From Pedobacter sp. KBW06 (GTDB taxonomy: Bacteria > Bacteroidota > Bacteroidia > Sphingobacteriales > Sphingobacteriaceae), in assembly GCF_003852525.1 (NCBI RefSeq), contig NZ_QAJL01000006.1, forward strand, positions 1,501-65,500: 64,000 nucleotides of DNA. Reading direction: 5' to 3'. A program made the position numbers and the translations under genes. The first letter of the stretch is position 1. Each line of letters begins with the position of its first letter. Shown here piece after piece: positions 17,671 through 25,025 of the stretch. Under the pieces are notes generated by a model. That model saw nothing but the letters and a program-made list of their open reading frames with translations, was not told where the DNA came from and searched no databases.

Positions 17671-18786
17671 TCAAATATCAATTCCATAATGTGCTATTGC
17701 ATGTTGCCTGCCTACCGTCCAATCGGTCCAGGTACCATCGTTAGGATTATAACCGCATTTTAATGGCTTGGATAAAAAGTCATCCGGAGACTCAATATAC
17801 GCACGACAATCCGTACATACTGCCCTAAATTCGCAGGACTGACAAACATTTATCAAATCCTTATTTATCCCCCAAACACGCCTGAAACTTTCAGCGTCTA
17901 CAACATCTCTCAGGACAATATCGTCAATAGATCCAAAATCATGAATCATGGACGGACAGTTCTTTATTAAACCCTCTTCGTCTATTGAAATTTTCTTATT
18001 CAAACAACTATTATAAGAAATATTGTGCATAAAACTCTGAACGTCACCGATGGAAAAATACTTAGCGTCAATAATGCCACAATGACTTGCACCCGTGATT
18101 GGCGTAGTATAAAAATGAATTTCTCTATGAATCTCTTGTTTGAGGATCTGATCTTCACCTTTATATCCAAAATCTGCAATAAGAACCTTATTCTCCGGGG
18201 CAGAATGTACAAAAAGAGAAGAAATTAAAACATGGTCATTATATAGATCAACATAATCCTGATCGGTAAAAGAAGCATGGTATTTAATGATTAACTCTAT
18301 ACTTTGTATCGACTTATTCTCGGCTAATTTAATCACATCCGACAACTCCTTTATCGTGTAAAGACTTTCAAAACACCTCAACTGAACATAAATACAACCC
18401 AAACTATTCAGCTGATCAAATATGCCCCCAAAATCATGCTTTCGCAAACGGACGTCAACAATAGCATTATTAATTAACTCCGGAGATTCCCACCTTTTCT
18501 CTAATTCCGGAAATAATTCTAAATCATCCACAAACATCCCATATTCCTTTTCGAGTAAAAAGTCAAGGAACTTTGTGAATTCAATATGACTTTCCAATTC
18601 CAGGTCATTATATATCTCCTTAACAGTGCTTTGTTTGAAAATCTCAAAAAACGGATAAAACGAACTGGGAAAGACTTCCAACGTGGTACGTGTCAAATCG
18701 CAAATTGTTGAGTTTTTCGCACCCCTGGTTGGAATACAATCTGCAAAAACAAGAAAATAACTATCGCAATCTATATAAGATGACAT
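17671..18786 (-). CDS. gwsS: Grasp-with-spasm system SPASM-domain peptide maturase
   Basis: The 371-residue protein has a C-terminal SPASM domain: Cys residues near 259 and 276, a cluster VCQSCEFRAVCTDCR near 307-320 and a last Cys in KCGYN. SPASM domains hold auxiliary iron-sulfur clusters in peptide-modifying enzymes. The N-terminal part has no CxxxCxxC motif, so no radical-SAM cluster can be predicted. Such a protein next to an ATP-grasp ligase and a short peptide is the hallmark of the grasp-with-spasm system of Bacteroidota. It is separated by 6 bp from the small gene upstream. It probably works with GwsG in recognising or modifying the precursor; the chemistry of the family is not settled, to my knowledge. 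Confidence 0.85.
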   Translation of the reverse strand: MSSYIDCDSYFLVFADCIPTRGAKNSTICDLTRTTLEVFPSSFYPFFEIFKQSTVKEIYNDLELESHIEFTKFLDFLLEKEYGMFVDDLELFPELEKRWESPELINNAIVDVRLRKHDFGGIFDQLNSLGCIYVQLRCFESLYTIKELSDVIKLAENKSIQSIELIIKYHASFTDQDYVDLYNDHVLISSLFVHSAPENKVLIADFGYKGEDQILKQEIHREIHFYTTPITGASHCGIIDAKYFSIGDVQSFMHNISYNSCLNKKISIDEEGLIKNCPSMIHDFGSIDDIVLRDVVDAESFRRVWGINKDLINVCQSCEFRAVCTDCRAYIESPDDFLSKPLKCGYNPNDGTWTDWTVGRQHAIAHYGIDI

Positions 18787-18792
18787 AAATTA

Positions 18793-18990
18793 TTAAAGCT
18801 TAATTATTTTTGAAATAGGCCTGTTTAAATTTTCTCTGCTATAAAGCACAGAGCCGTTCTTTAGCGAACGTTGAAATAGCTTCTTTTCAACTTCCAGTGG
18901 AATCATTTTATTAAAATATATATATCTGAAATATATGGGACACTTTTCCATCTGTAAGGGATCAATGTGCAGCGGCTCTTTCGACAGCAT
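18793..18990 (-). CDS. Unrecognised 65-residue protein between gwsG and gwsS
   Basis: This short frame fits tightly between two maturase genes: 9 bp after the gwsG stop and 6 bp before gwsS, on the same strand, with an ATG start. That spacing is the main argument that it is real. The product is basic and contains one Cys (MEKCPIYFRYIYFNK). It has no GG-type leader, signal peptide or membrane helix. It could be an accessory or peptide-binding subunit of the maturases; this is inference from position alone. Confidence 0.6.
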   Translation of the reverse strand: MLSKEPLHIDPLQMEKCPIYFRYIYFNKMIPLEVEKKLFQRSLKNGSVLYSRENLNRPISKIIKL

Positions 18991-18999
18991 AATTTGGAT

Positions 19000-19983
19000 T
19001 TAATTGATTAAAAATTTCGCAACCTCTTTCTCCAGATAGTAATTACAAGGGTATGAAACCATAGAAAACTGACCCACCGGATTTATCTCCAAAAAAAAGT
19101 ACTCGTTATTTTTATCGACAACAAAGTCAGCTGACCCGGTATTCAAATCAAGCGCTTTAAAAAGTGCCGCCAATTTTAACTCCACTTCAGCAGGCAACCT
19201 GAAAGGTAAAAACCTATTGGGTTTACGCTCGTCATACTTTCTAAAGTCAACCTCAGTCTGTTTATTTCTCTGCGATAAAATCACCATTGAATAAAACCGA
19301 TCACTCAGAAAAAACACCCTTATCTCAAATTTTTTATCTACTTTCTTCTGAAACAGGGAAGGAAAAAACACATCTGAAATGTTAACCAAATCAGACTCAT
19401 TAATTTCTTCGGTATAGGAATAATAGCTATGATTGACATTATATATACTTACCCCTTCCGAAATCGCCTTCGTGATTAAAGGTCCATTTTCTACGAGCTT
19501 ACGGGAAAGTTCTTTTTTTGTGTTAATTACAAATGTACCGGGCGTTTTTATGCCGAACTGCCTGGCTAGATCCAACACATGCAGCTTATTCAAGCTTGAA
19601 TTGTGATATGAACCCAAACTAACAGGAGACCTGTGTGCTACAAACTGCTTAATATAATCATTAAGCGCCTGATTTTCAGAAGAGATATTTCCAATTAATT
19701 TTTTCTCCAGATTAATGTCCTGGCTCAATTTTATCTCTTTTAATTTCGATTTAGAAAACGAAATCACCCCACCTCTTCTATACCAATATGACTTTGATTC
19801 AAACAGATTTATAGGTATTCCATTTTTAGATATGATAAACGAATCAATACCATTATACCCTACAAACTCAATATCCTCAACATCTGAATCGATCCGGACA
19901 AAATCCTTGACACCGAGAGCGATTAACCACCTGATCACTTCGGTTGTTGTATGGTCTTTTGAAATACTATTAATGACAATCAT
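19000..19983 (-). CDS. gwsG: Grasp-with-spasm system ATP-grasp peptide maturase
   Basis: The 327-residue protein is an ATP-grasp ligase of the MvdC/MvdD (graspetide) type. Visible family features include the segment EIRVFFLSDRFY, an acidic metal-binding strand SADFVVDKNNEYFFLEINPVGQF near the C terminus (Asp and Glu-x-Asn ligate Mg-ATP), and a central lysine-rich ATP lobe. Such enzymes join Asp/Glu side chains to Thr/Ser or Lys side chains of a core peptide through acyl-phosphate intermediates. The core of the adjacent precursor is rich in exactly Thr, Ser, Asp and Glu. The gene is separated from the precursor by an 82-bp spacer that contains a hairpin with a T tract. Confidence 0.88.
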   Translation of the reverse strand: MIVINSISKDHTTTEVIRWLIALGVKDFVRIDSDVEDIEFVGYNGIDSFIISKNGIPINLFESKSYWYRRGGVISFSKSKLKEIKLSQDINLEKKLIGNISSENQALNDYIKQFVAHRSPVSLGSYHNSSLNKLHVLDLARQFGIKTPGTFVINTKKELSRKLVENGPLITKAISEGVSIYNVNHSYYSYTEEINESDLVNISDVFFPSLFQKKVDKKFEIRVFFLSDRFYSMVILSQRNKQTEVDFRKYDERKPNRFLPFRLPAEVELKLAALFKALDLNTGSADFVVDKNNEYFFLEINPVGQFSMVSYPCNYYLEKEVAKFLIN

Positions 19984-20002
19984 GAATCAATTTTTCTTAT
20001 AA

Positions 20003-20044
20003 ACTAAAAAACAATCCATTATTAACAGTCGTTAATAATGGATT
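20003..20044 (-). terminator. Strong hairpin with T tract between precursor and maturase genes (attenuator or terminator)
   Basis: A perfect 14-bp inverted repeat lies at 20013-20026 and 20031-20044 (arm AATCCATTATTAAC, loop AGTC). On the minus strand it is followed by GTTTTTTAG, which makes it an intrinsic terminator for transcripts leaving the precursor gene. As gwsG starts only 20 bp further on, partial read-through would give much precursor mRNA and little maturase mRNA. There is no T tract in the other direction. Confidence 0.8.
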
Positions 20045-20065
20045 TAAAATAATCAACTCAATGAA

Positions 20066-20251
20066 TTATGCTTCTTCATTTGGTCTTTCATCCGAGTCGC
20101 TGGTTTCAGTATCCGAATCATCACCGGCAGACTTAGTAGTATGACCGTTTGATTTGGTATTGAAAAAAGCAGCACCACCTAAAACATGAAAAAGCTGCTC
20201 TTTCTCTAATGTTTTTCCTTCGAATTTTTCTAATGAAATCTTCTTCTTCAT
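20066..20251 (-). CDS. gwsA: Grasp-with-spasm precursor peptide (RiPP)
   Basis: The 61-residue peptide has a leader of the Bacteroidota GG type (basic start MKKKISLEKFEGK, then LEKEQLFHVLGG) and a core of about 35 residues after Gly-Gly. The core is loaded with Thr, Ser, Asp and Glu (for example TTKSAGDDSDTETSDSDER), the residues that ATP-grasp ligases link through side-chain esters. Cleavage after GG by a peptidase-containing ABC transporter is the usual route, but no transporter gene is present nearby. The following hairpin separates it from the maturase genes. Confidence 0.85.
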   Translation of the reverse strand: MKKKISLEKFEGKTLEKEQLFHVLGGAAFFNTKSNGHTTKSAGDDSDTETSDSDERPNEEA

Positions 20252-20287
20252 AATAAATTAATTTTGGTTGTTAAATAAATTGATTAA

Positions 20288-20306
20288 TTGAATTTACAAA
20301 ATTCAA
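20288..20306. promoter_or_regulatory. Palindrome upstream of the precursor gene
   Basis: The sequence TTGAATTTACAAAATTCAA has 8-bp arms around a 3-bp centre, 37 bp before the gwsA start. It would lie in the 5' untranslated region or overlap a promoter. It may be an operator; the region is AT-rich, so chance cannot be excluded. Confidence 0.3.
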
Positions 20307-20337
20307 ATTAATACACTATGAATTAATATAACATGAC

Positions 20338-20368
20338 CAAACAATGACAGTCATTAGATTTACGACAA
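20338..20368 (-). promoter_or_regulatory. Possible Bacteroidota-type promoter for gwsA
   Basis: On the minus strand TTG (20366-20368), a 20-nt spacer and ATTGTTTG (20338-20345) fit the spacing of the TTG / TAnnTTTG pattern, although the TA of the -7 element is not matched. Transcription would begin about 80 bp before gwsA. Confidence 0.3.
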
Positions 20369-20512
20369 TTAAAGCAGTATTTTTGCAAAATAAACCTTAT
20401 AAAAGACCTATTTAAGTAAAAATAAAAGCCATAACTTAACATAAAAAATAATACAACATCCTATTTCAGCAAACCGCCTTGGTAAGAACGCGTCAATCGT
20501 TAAAAAAATTGG

Positions 20513-21568
20513 CTACCTATTCCTTTTAAAAAGTCCTGCTTTTAAATCCGCACCAATTGAACCTTCCGCTAACTGAAGGTAATTTCGCTTGCTTTGGTCT
20601 TTTTCAATTTGAACGGTACCTGTGGTTCTTATATTTTTCATTTCCAGAAAATCGGCTGAAGTTGCATTGTTGCCACTCAATGGACCGCTTCCAAACCCTG
20701 CCAGATTGGTATAATCGGTAAAAAGGCAATCATAAGCTTTATATCTGTTGGTACTTCCTTTTTCTCTTATCCAAACTGTGCTGCTATTGGCAATAACGTT
20801 ATTATGAAATTCGAAAAAGTCCCCATCGGTACTCCTGGTTGTCCAGACCCCACTAAAATATCCTCCATAAACCAGGCAATAACGCATAGCATTGCGCCTG
20901 CCTCTCCCGTTTTCGCTCTGCCAGAAAACCACCGGAATCTTGCAATTGAAAAACACACAGTGATCAATCACCAGACCATAGCCATTTGCAATAACCCCAA
21001 CATGCAGCGGTAACACATCAACATTGCCGGCAAACAGGCATTGCGTGATGACCAGATCGTCCAGTTTTTTACCATCGCGCCAAATCGGATACGAACGACG
21101 AAGATTTTGATCATCGATATAAGCATAATCCGGACTCCCTGTAAATCTTAAGCCCTCAATCGTGACGTGGTCAACCTCCGGTTGCAATCCTCTCGCCTCT
21201 TCCCCACCTACACCAGGCTTAAGTGGTACGGCTGTGACCACGACAGGCATTTTCTGAGGCATCCAGTCCGGATCGTCCGGCATAACTTCCGCACAAATCA
21301 CCAGACGACTTTCGGCGGTATACTTATTATTGCTGAATACAACAGTTTCTGTTAACAGGTGTATGCCTTCTGTAAGCGTGATGGTCGTTGAACCCGGGTG
21401 TTCATTGACATTCACCCGCCTTGCCGCTTCAGCAATCGTCTTTAAGGGCTGTGCTTTTGTTCCTGAATTTACATCCTTGCCAATCCGGGGATTCACATAT
21501 AGTTCTTGTGCTAATGCCCCCATTGCTATCGTAAGCAAGAAAAAGAGGCTGAATAAGTTCCTGATCAT
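20513..21568 (-). CDS. Secreted right-handed beta-helix protein
   Basis: The 351-residue protein has a signal peptide ending ALAQ, then ELYVNPRIGKDVNSGTKAQPLKTIAEAA, the typical opening of secreted parallel beta-helix proteins. Later coils carry repeating short hydrophobic strands (VTIEGLRFTG, LVITQCLFAG, LVIDHCVFFN, FHNNVIANSS). Such proteins bind or cleave polysaccharides, but no catalytic triad of a lyase family can be fixed by eye. It stands alone, with about 260 bp to the RiPP locus downstream and the AraC gene upstream on the same strand. Confidence 0.8.
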   Translation of the reverse strand: MIRNLFSLFFLLTIAMGALAQELYVNPRIGKDVNSGTKAQPLKTIAEAARRVNVNEHPGSTTITLTEGIHLLTETVVFSNNKYTAESRLVICAEVMPDDPDWMPQKMPVVVTAVPLKPGVGGEEARGLQPEVDHVTIEGLRFTGSPDYAYIDDQNLRRSYPIWRDGKKLDDLVITQCLFAGNVDVLPLHVGVIANGYGLVIDHCVFFNCKIPVVFWQSENGRGRRNAMRYCLVYGGYFSGVWTTRSTDGDFFEFHNNVIANSSTVWIREKGSTNRYKAYDCLFTDYTNLAGFGSGPLSGNNATSADFLEMKNIRTTGTVQIEKDQSKRNYLQLAEGSIGADLKAGLFKRNR

Positions 21569-21637
21569 TTTAGTTTTTTTTCAAAACTAGCCTTAGCCCG
21601 GCTTTTAAAATGGTCATTTTGAACTATAAATGGTCAA

Positions 21638-22516
21638 TTACAATTGATCTTTATATTGTTGTGGGGTACTGCCGGTAAGCTTTTTAAAAAACCGGTTAAA
21701 ATTGGAAGGATCCGAGAAACCGAACTCATAGGTAATCTCTTTGGCAGATTTATTATAAAATAAGGCTTTCTTTATTTCCGAAATCAACTTCTGATGGATC
21801 ATCTGCTGAGCAGAGAGTCCACTATATTGCTTACAGAGCTTTCTAAGGTTTACGGGACTGATATTCAGCATTTTTGTGTAACTCAGCACATCGTGATGGA
21901 CAGTAAATTCCTTTTCCAATAATGCCCTGAACCTGTAAAAATCCGCAGGTACAGAGGTGTCGCTTTGCAAATGGTAGGTATTGGCATAGTAACGGTTAAG
22001 GACAACCAGCAACTGGTACAAAACTGCTCTTATCAAATGACTACTGTCGTTCTGAAGACTGGAAAACTCCTGTTCTATGGTATGCACAAGTTTCAGACAG
22101 CGGGCAAAATCTGTTTCCGGCATCTGCATTTCTGCAGGCCGGGAATATTGATGAAAGTATTGAAACCGGTATAAAAACAGATGGTCTGAAAAAAACAGAT
22201 GAAGAAATTCTTTTTCAAAGAATAAGGTATAACCCTTTACCACTTCTTCAATATCCCAATGCCGTACTTGTCCGGGACTGGTAAAAATGATGGTGCCGGG
22301 ACTGATCGACATTTTGTGCTCATCCAATGAAAAAATACCTTTACCCTGCTCTATAAACAGAATTTCATAAAAACTAAGCTGATGTAAGGTGGAATCACGC
22401 ACATAGTGATTTAACATTTCCACCCGGCCAATATCCAGCAACAATTCCCTGCCATATTTATTAGGTAGAAAATGGTAGGTTTTGATCTTCGCCGTTTGTA
22501 TATTCTCTCTTTTCAT
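21638..22516 (-). CDS. AraC-family transcriptional regulator
   Basis: The 292-residue protein has an N-terminal cupin-like sensing domain (FSLDEHKMSISPGTIIFTSPGQVRHW) and a C-terminal double helix-turn-helix ending in the signature FGFSDPSNFNRFFKKLTGSTPQQYK. The target is not evident; the beta-helix gene starts 69 bp downstream on the same strand and could be co-transcribed or controlled by it. Confidence 0.9.
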   Translation of the reverse strand: MKRENIQTAKIKTYHFLPNKYGRELLLDIGRVEMLNHYVRDSTLHQLSFYEILFIEQGKGIFSLDEHKMSISPGTIIFTSPGQVRHWDIEEVVKGYTLFFEKEFLHLFFSDHLFLYRFQYFHQYSRPAEMQMPETDFARCLKLVHTIEQEFSSLQNDSSHLIRAVLYQLLVVLNRYYANTYHLQSDTSVPADFYRFRALLEKEFTVHHDVLSYTKMLNISPVNLRKLCKQYSGLSAQQMIHQKLISEIKKALFYNKSAKEITYEFGFSDPSNFNRFFKKLTGSTPQQYKDQL

Positions 22517-22636
22517 TCAGACCTTAATCTGTTAAATTTCCTGTTGGAAGAAACGTAATGTAACTGAACATATGATTTAATCCATCATAAAAGTAATGCT
22601 TAAACTCCAATTTTGTCCTATCTGATGGCACCACTA

Positions 22637-23614
22637 TTAATAGGAACGTTTTTCTCCTTGCCAACCTGTACTGCGCAAAAATTCTTCCCAATTAAGAGCA
22701 TCCGGGTTCCGCTCGCGGCTCCATAACAAATCACGGCCTTTTCCGAAATAACCATATTCAACTGCGTATTCTGCCATCCCCAAAATTTCATCGACCAAAA
22801 GGTCGTTTGAGGCAAATTCCGGAAAATGATGAAGCATATTCTCCCTTGTATATGCGGAGCTATACCTGGCTTTCCTGCCTGTTACCCGAATAAAAGTATC
22901 TACGATTTCCTGAGCTGAAATGATATCGCCAATTACCGGCAGAGACTGACCCGCATATCGACCTGGGTTCGAAAAAATCTCCAAAACAGCTGGGCCGGTA
23001 GCGGTAAGGGGATCAACAAATGGCGCGGAAAAATCTTTAGGTAAATAAATCGGAAACACCAGCGTATCACCTTCTAAATGGGGCGTGTAAAACTCCATAA
23101 AATTAGTATAAAAAAAAGCCATATAGATAAACGAGCTTGTGAGTGGAAGCGTACGAATATATGCTTCAATCATAGCCTTGTCCGTAAAATGAGGAGCAAA
23201 CTTTTTCCCTTCCGTAATTTTATCTACATTTTCCAAACTGCTAAAGATGATGTGCTGAACCCCTGCTTCAAGCGCTGCATCCGCCAATTGTTTACCTAAC
23301 TCCATCTCGTGAGTTTGCGGAGGGGCAATACCTGGCGTCATCATGAAAACACCCTGCGAACCACGAAACGCTTCTACAAACTCTTTTTTGTATCCCAGAC
23401 CAAGAGGCAGACTCACAAGTTCAACTCCCTGTCTGGCCAAACCAAGCGCCTCTGGTGAATCAACACGCCGGGTAATTCCACGTACACGATAACGTCCGCT
23501 TTGTATCAGCGTACGTGCGGCACTACTGCCCTGCTTACCCAAAATACCGACGATTGTGATCAGCGGTTTATCTTCCTGGTTCATAGCTTCATTTGCTTTT
23601 AAATTCGATACCAT
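22637..23614 (-). CDS. NmrA-family NAD(P)-binding protein
   Basis: The 325-residue protein begins with a Rossmann fold (ITIVGILGKQGSSAARTLIQSG) close to the NmrA and NAD(P)H:quinone-oxidoreductase-like group, which binds NAD(P) and acts as redox sensor or reductase. The start at 23614 is used; a second ATG at 23584 (Met11) lies nearer the fold and is possible. It is divergent from an HxlR regulator, with 111 bp and a palindrome between them. This arrangement is common for redox-responsive enzyme/regulator pairs. Confidence 0.85.
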   Translation of the reverse strand: MVSNLKANEAMNQEDKPLITIVGILGKQGSSAARTLIQSGRYRVRGITRRVDSPEALGLARQGVELVSLPLGLGYKKEFVEAFRGSQGVFMMTPGIAPPQTHEMELGKQLADAALEAGVQHIIFSSLENVDKITEGKKFAPHFTDKAMIEAYIRTLPLTSSFIYMAFFYTNFMEFYTPHLEGDTLVFPIYLPKDFSAPFVDPLTATGPAVLEIFSNPGRYAGQSLPVIGDIISAQEIVDTFIRVTGRKARYSSAYTRENMLHHFPEFASNDLLVDEILGMAEYAVEYGYFGKGRDLLWSRERNPDALNWEEFLRSTGWQGEKRSY

Positions 23615-23641
23615 TCGTTTAATATTTATGTGAAGTTTAAT

Positions 23642-23658
23642 ACTATAATAATTATAGT
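23642..23658. promoter_or_regulatory. Palindromic operator between the NmrA and HxlR genes
   Basis: ACTATAATAATTATAGT is a perfect palindrome with 8-bp arms around one base, in the divergent intergenic region. It touches the TTG of the regulator's predicted promoter, so a bound HxlR dimer would block its own transcription. HxlR proteins bind AT-rich dyads of this kind. Confidence 0.55.
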
Positions 23659-23688
23659 TGCAAAACTAATTTTAGCCCTGTACATTTA
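23658..23688 (+). promoter_or_regulatory. Predicted promoter of the HxlR gene
   Basis: TTG (23658-23660), a 20-nt spacer and TACATTTA (23681-23688) match the Bacteroidota TTG / TAnnTTTG pattern in all but the final base. Transcription would start near 23695, about 30 bp before the ATG. Confidence 0.5.
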
Positions 23689-23725
23689 CAATAACTATCC
23701 AAACAGATAGGTTAAGAAATGCAGA

Positions 23726-24079
23726 ATGAAAACAGAATGTATTAGTGATTACGTAACACTGAACGGTAAAGTTTATCCGTGTACGATAAGTCTTGCGATG
23801 GATTTGATAGGCGGAAAATGGAAGGCGGTAATTTTATATCATTTAAAAGATGCAGAAAAACGGTATAACGAGCTTCGGAAAGAGGTACCAACTATTACTG
23901 AAATGACATTGAGTTTACAATTGAAACAGTTAGAAAAGGACGGCTTAGTGCTAAGGAAAGTATACGGCAAAAAACCTCCTATTAAAGTGATTTACAGCTT
24001 AACGGACTTTGGAAAAACATTTACGCCCGTATTAGAAACAATTACTAACTGGGGAAATCAGATCGTTTCAGAACAATAG
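23726..24079 (+). CDS. HxlR-family winged-helix transcriptional regulator
   Basis: The 117-residue protein has the family signature: CTISLAMDLIGGKWKAVILYHL at the N-terminal helix, the recognition segment EMTLSLQLKQLEKDGLVLRKVY and the wing KVIYSLTDFGKTF. Cys17, just before the first helix, is at the position where HxlR members such as HypR sense thiol-reactive compounds; Cys4 is an additional candidate. It is divergent from the NmrA-type gene, which it probably controls. Confidence 0.92.
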   Translation: MKTECISDYVTLNGKVYPCTISLAMDLIGGKWKAVILYHLKDAEKRYNELRKEVPTITEMTLSLQLKQLEKDGLVLRKVYGKKPPIKVIYSLTDFGKTFTPVLETITNWGNQIVSEQ

Positions 24080-24112
24080 TACTTTATCGTTTTTTCACTG
24101 TGATCATCATAT

Positions 24113-24418
24113 TTAAGGGTTCTTAAGAGCCCTCATCTTATCTGCCAGCAATTCTAATACCTCTGGTTTCGCAACCACATCAAAGCTCCAGATATCGTCA
24201 GTGATAAAGACATAACTATCCTCAAAACTATAAATATAATCTCCTCCTTCTATTCCTATCAACCAATCCTCTTTTTTCAGATCAGAATAGGTCCTGAGTA
24301 CCATCCAGCAATACGCTCTGATTTCGTTTTCATCCTTAAAATCATCCAGCATAGTTAAAAGACTCCCCTCTTCACTGAGTCCGTAAGCTGATCGCATTTC
24401 TTCGACTTTATTTTTCAT
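24113..24418 (-). CDS. Hypothetical acidic protein, 101 residues
   Basis: The product is acidic, with no signal peptide or membrane helix and no motif that I recognise. A beta-rich centre (WLIGIEGGDYIYSFEDSYVFIT) followed by a helix gives the look of a small immunity-type or sensor protein, but that is an impression only. It lies convergent to the HxlR gene, 33 bp away. Codon use and a clean ATG start support coding. Confidence 0.6.
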   Translation of the reverse strand: MKNKVEEMRSAYGLSEEGSLLTMLDDFKDENEIRAYCWMVLRTYSDLKKEDWLIGIEGGDYIYSFEDSYVFITDDIWSFDVVAKPEVLELLADKMRALKNP

Positions 24419-24445
24419 ACCGGATTAATGATCATGAATCATAAT

Positions 24446-24961
24446 CTATGGAGCCTTCTTATGGAAAACCGGAGCAGTTTGCGGCAAAATCTGCATTCCA
24501 TCCGGCAATTCAGGAAACAGGGTCTTCAGTTTGTCCCGACCAATATTACCGGCCGACACAAATTTCCAGGTTTTACCTTGATCCGGGCTAATGCCCAACA
24601 CGGAAGAGAGACTGCTCAAATAACCGCCTTCCGTATTTATTGTAATATCATGAGGAATAACACAATACACTTTATTGCCCTTAGTATAAAATTTACCGAT
24701 TTTCCCAATCGAAGCACTTCGAAAACTCATCCCCTTGCTTTTTATCTCCGACAGCCCCGTATTCATGGTTTCGATCGCTTTTTCCCTACCTCCCATGGAT
24801 GCTAAGATTTTAGGATGAGTATAATCTGCCAATATACTCATGCTATTTTTCAACATCGCGTTGAGCATAATATTGACGTCATTTCTTACGATTAATGTAT
24901 CCTGAGCATTAACGTTACAAGTAAATATTACAAATAAAATAAAAAGCAGTATAGGTCTCAT
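24446..24961 (-). CDS. Secreted hypothetical protein, 171 residues
   Basis: A signal peptide (MRPILLFILFVIFTCNVNAQ) precedes a domain with DVNIMLNAMLKNSMSILADYTHPKILASMGG, which has the flavour of NTF2-like folds, and a beta-rich second half ending in GMQILPQTAPVFH. It should be periplasmic. The function is unknown. It sits 27 bp upstream of the 101-residue gene on the same strand, and an intrinsic terminator separates it from the metalloprotease gene upstream. Confidence 0.65.
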   Translation of the reverse strand: MRPILLFILFVIFTCNVNAQDTLIVRNDVNIMLNAMLKNSMSILADYTHPKILASMGGREKAIETMNTGLSEIKSKGMSFRSASIGKIGKFYTKGNKVYCVIPHDITINTEGGYLSSLSSVLGISPDQGKTWKFVSAGNIGRDKLKTLFPELPDGMQILPQTAPVFHKKAP

Positions 24962-24976
24962 TTAGCGAATATACAC

Positions 24977-25018
24977 TAAAAACAGAGACCCTGGTGCCCC
25001 TAACCGGCACCAGGGCTC
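24977..25018 (-). terminator. Intrinsic terminator after the metalloprotease gene
   Basis: A perfect 10-bp stem (CCCTGGTGCC, 7-nt loop, GGCACCAGGG; 24989-24998 and 25006-25015), extended by GAG/CTC with one bulged base, lies 8 bp after the stop. On the minus strand it is followed by GTTTTTAG. Confidence 0.85.
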
Positions 25019-25025
25019 GTAATTA

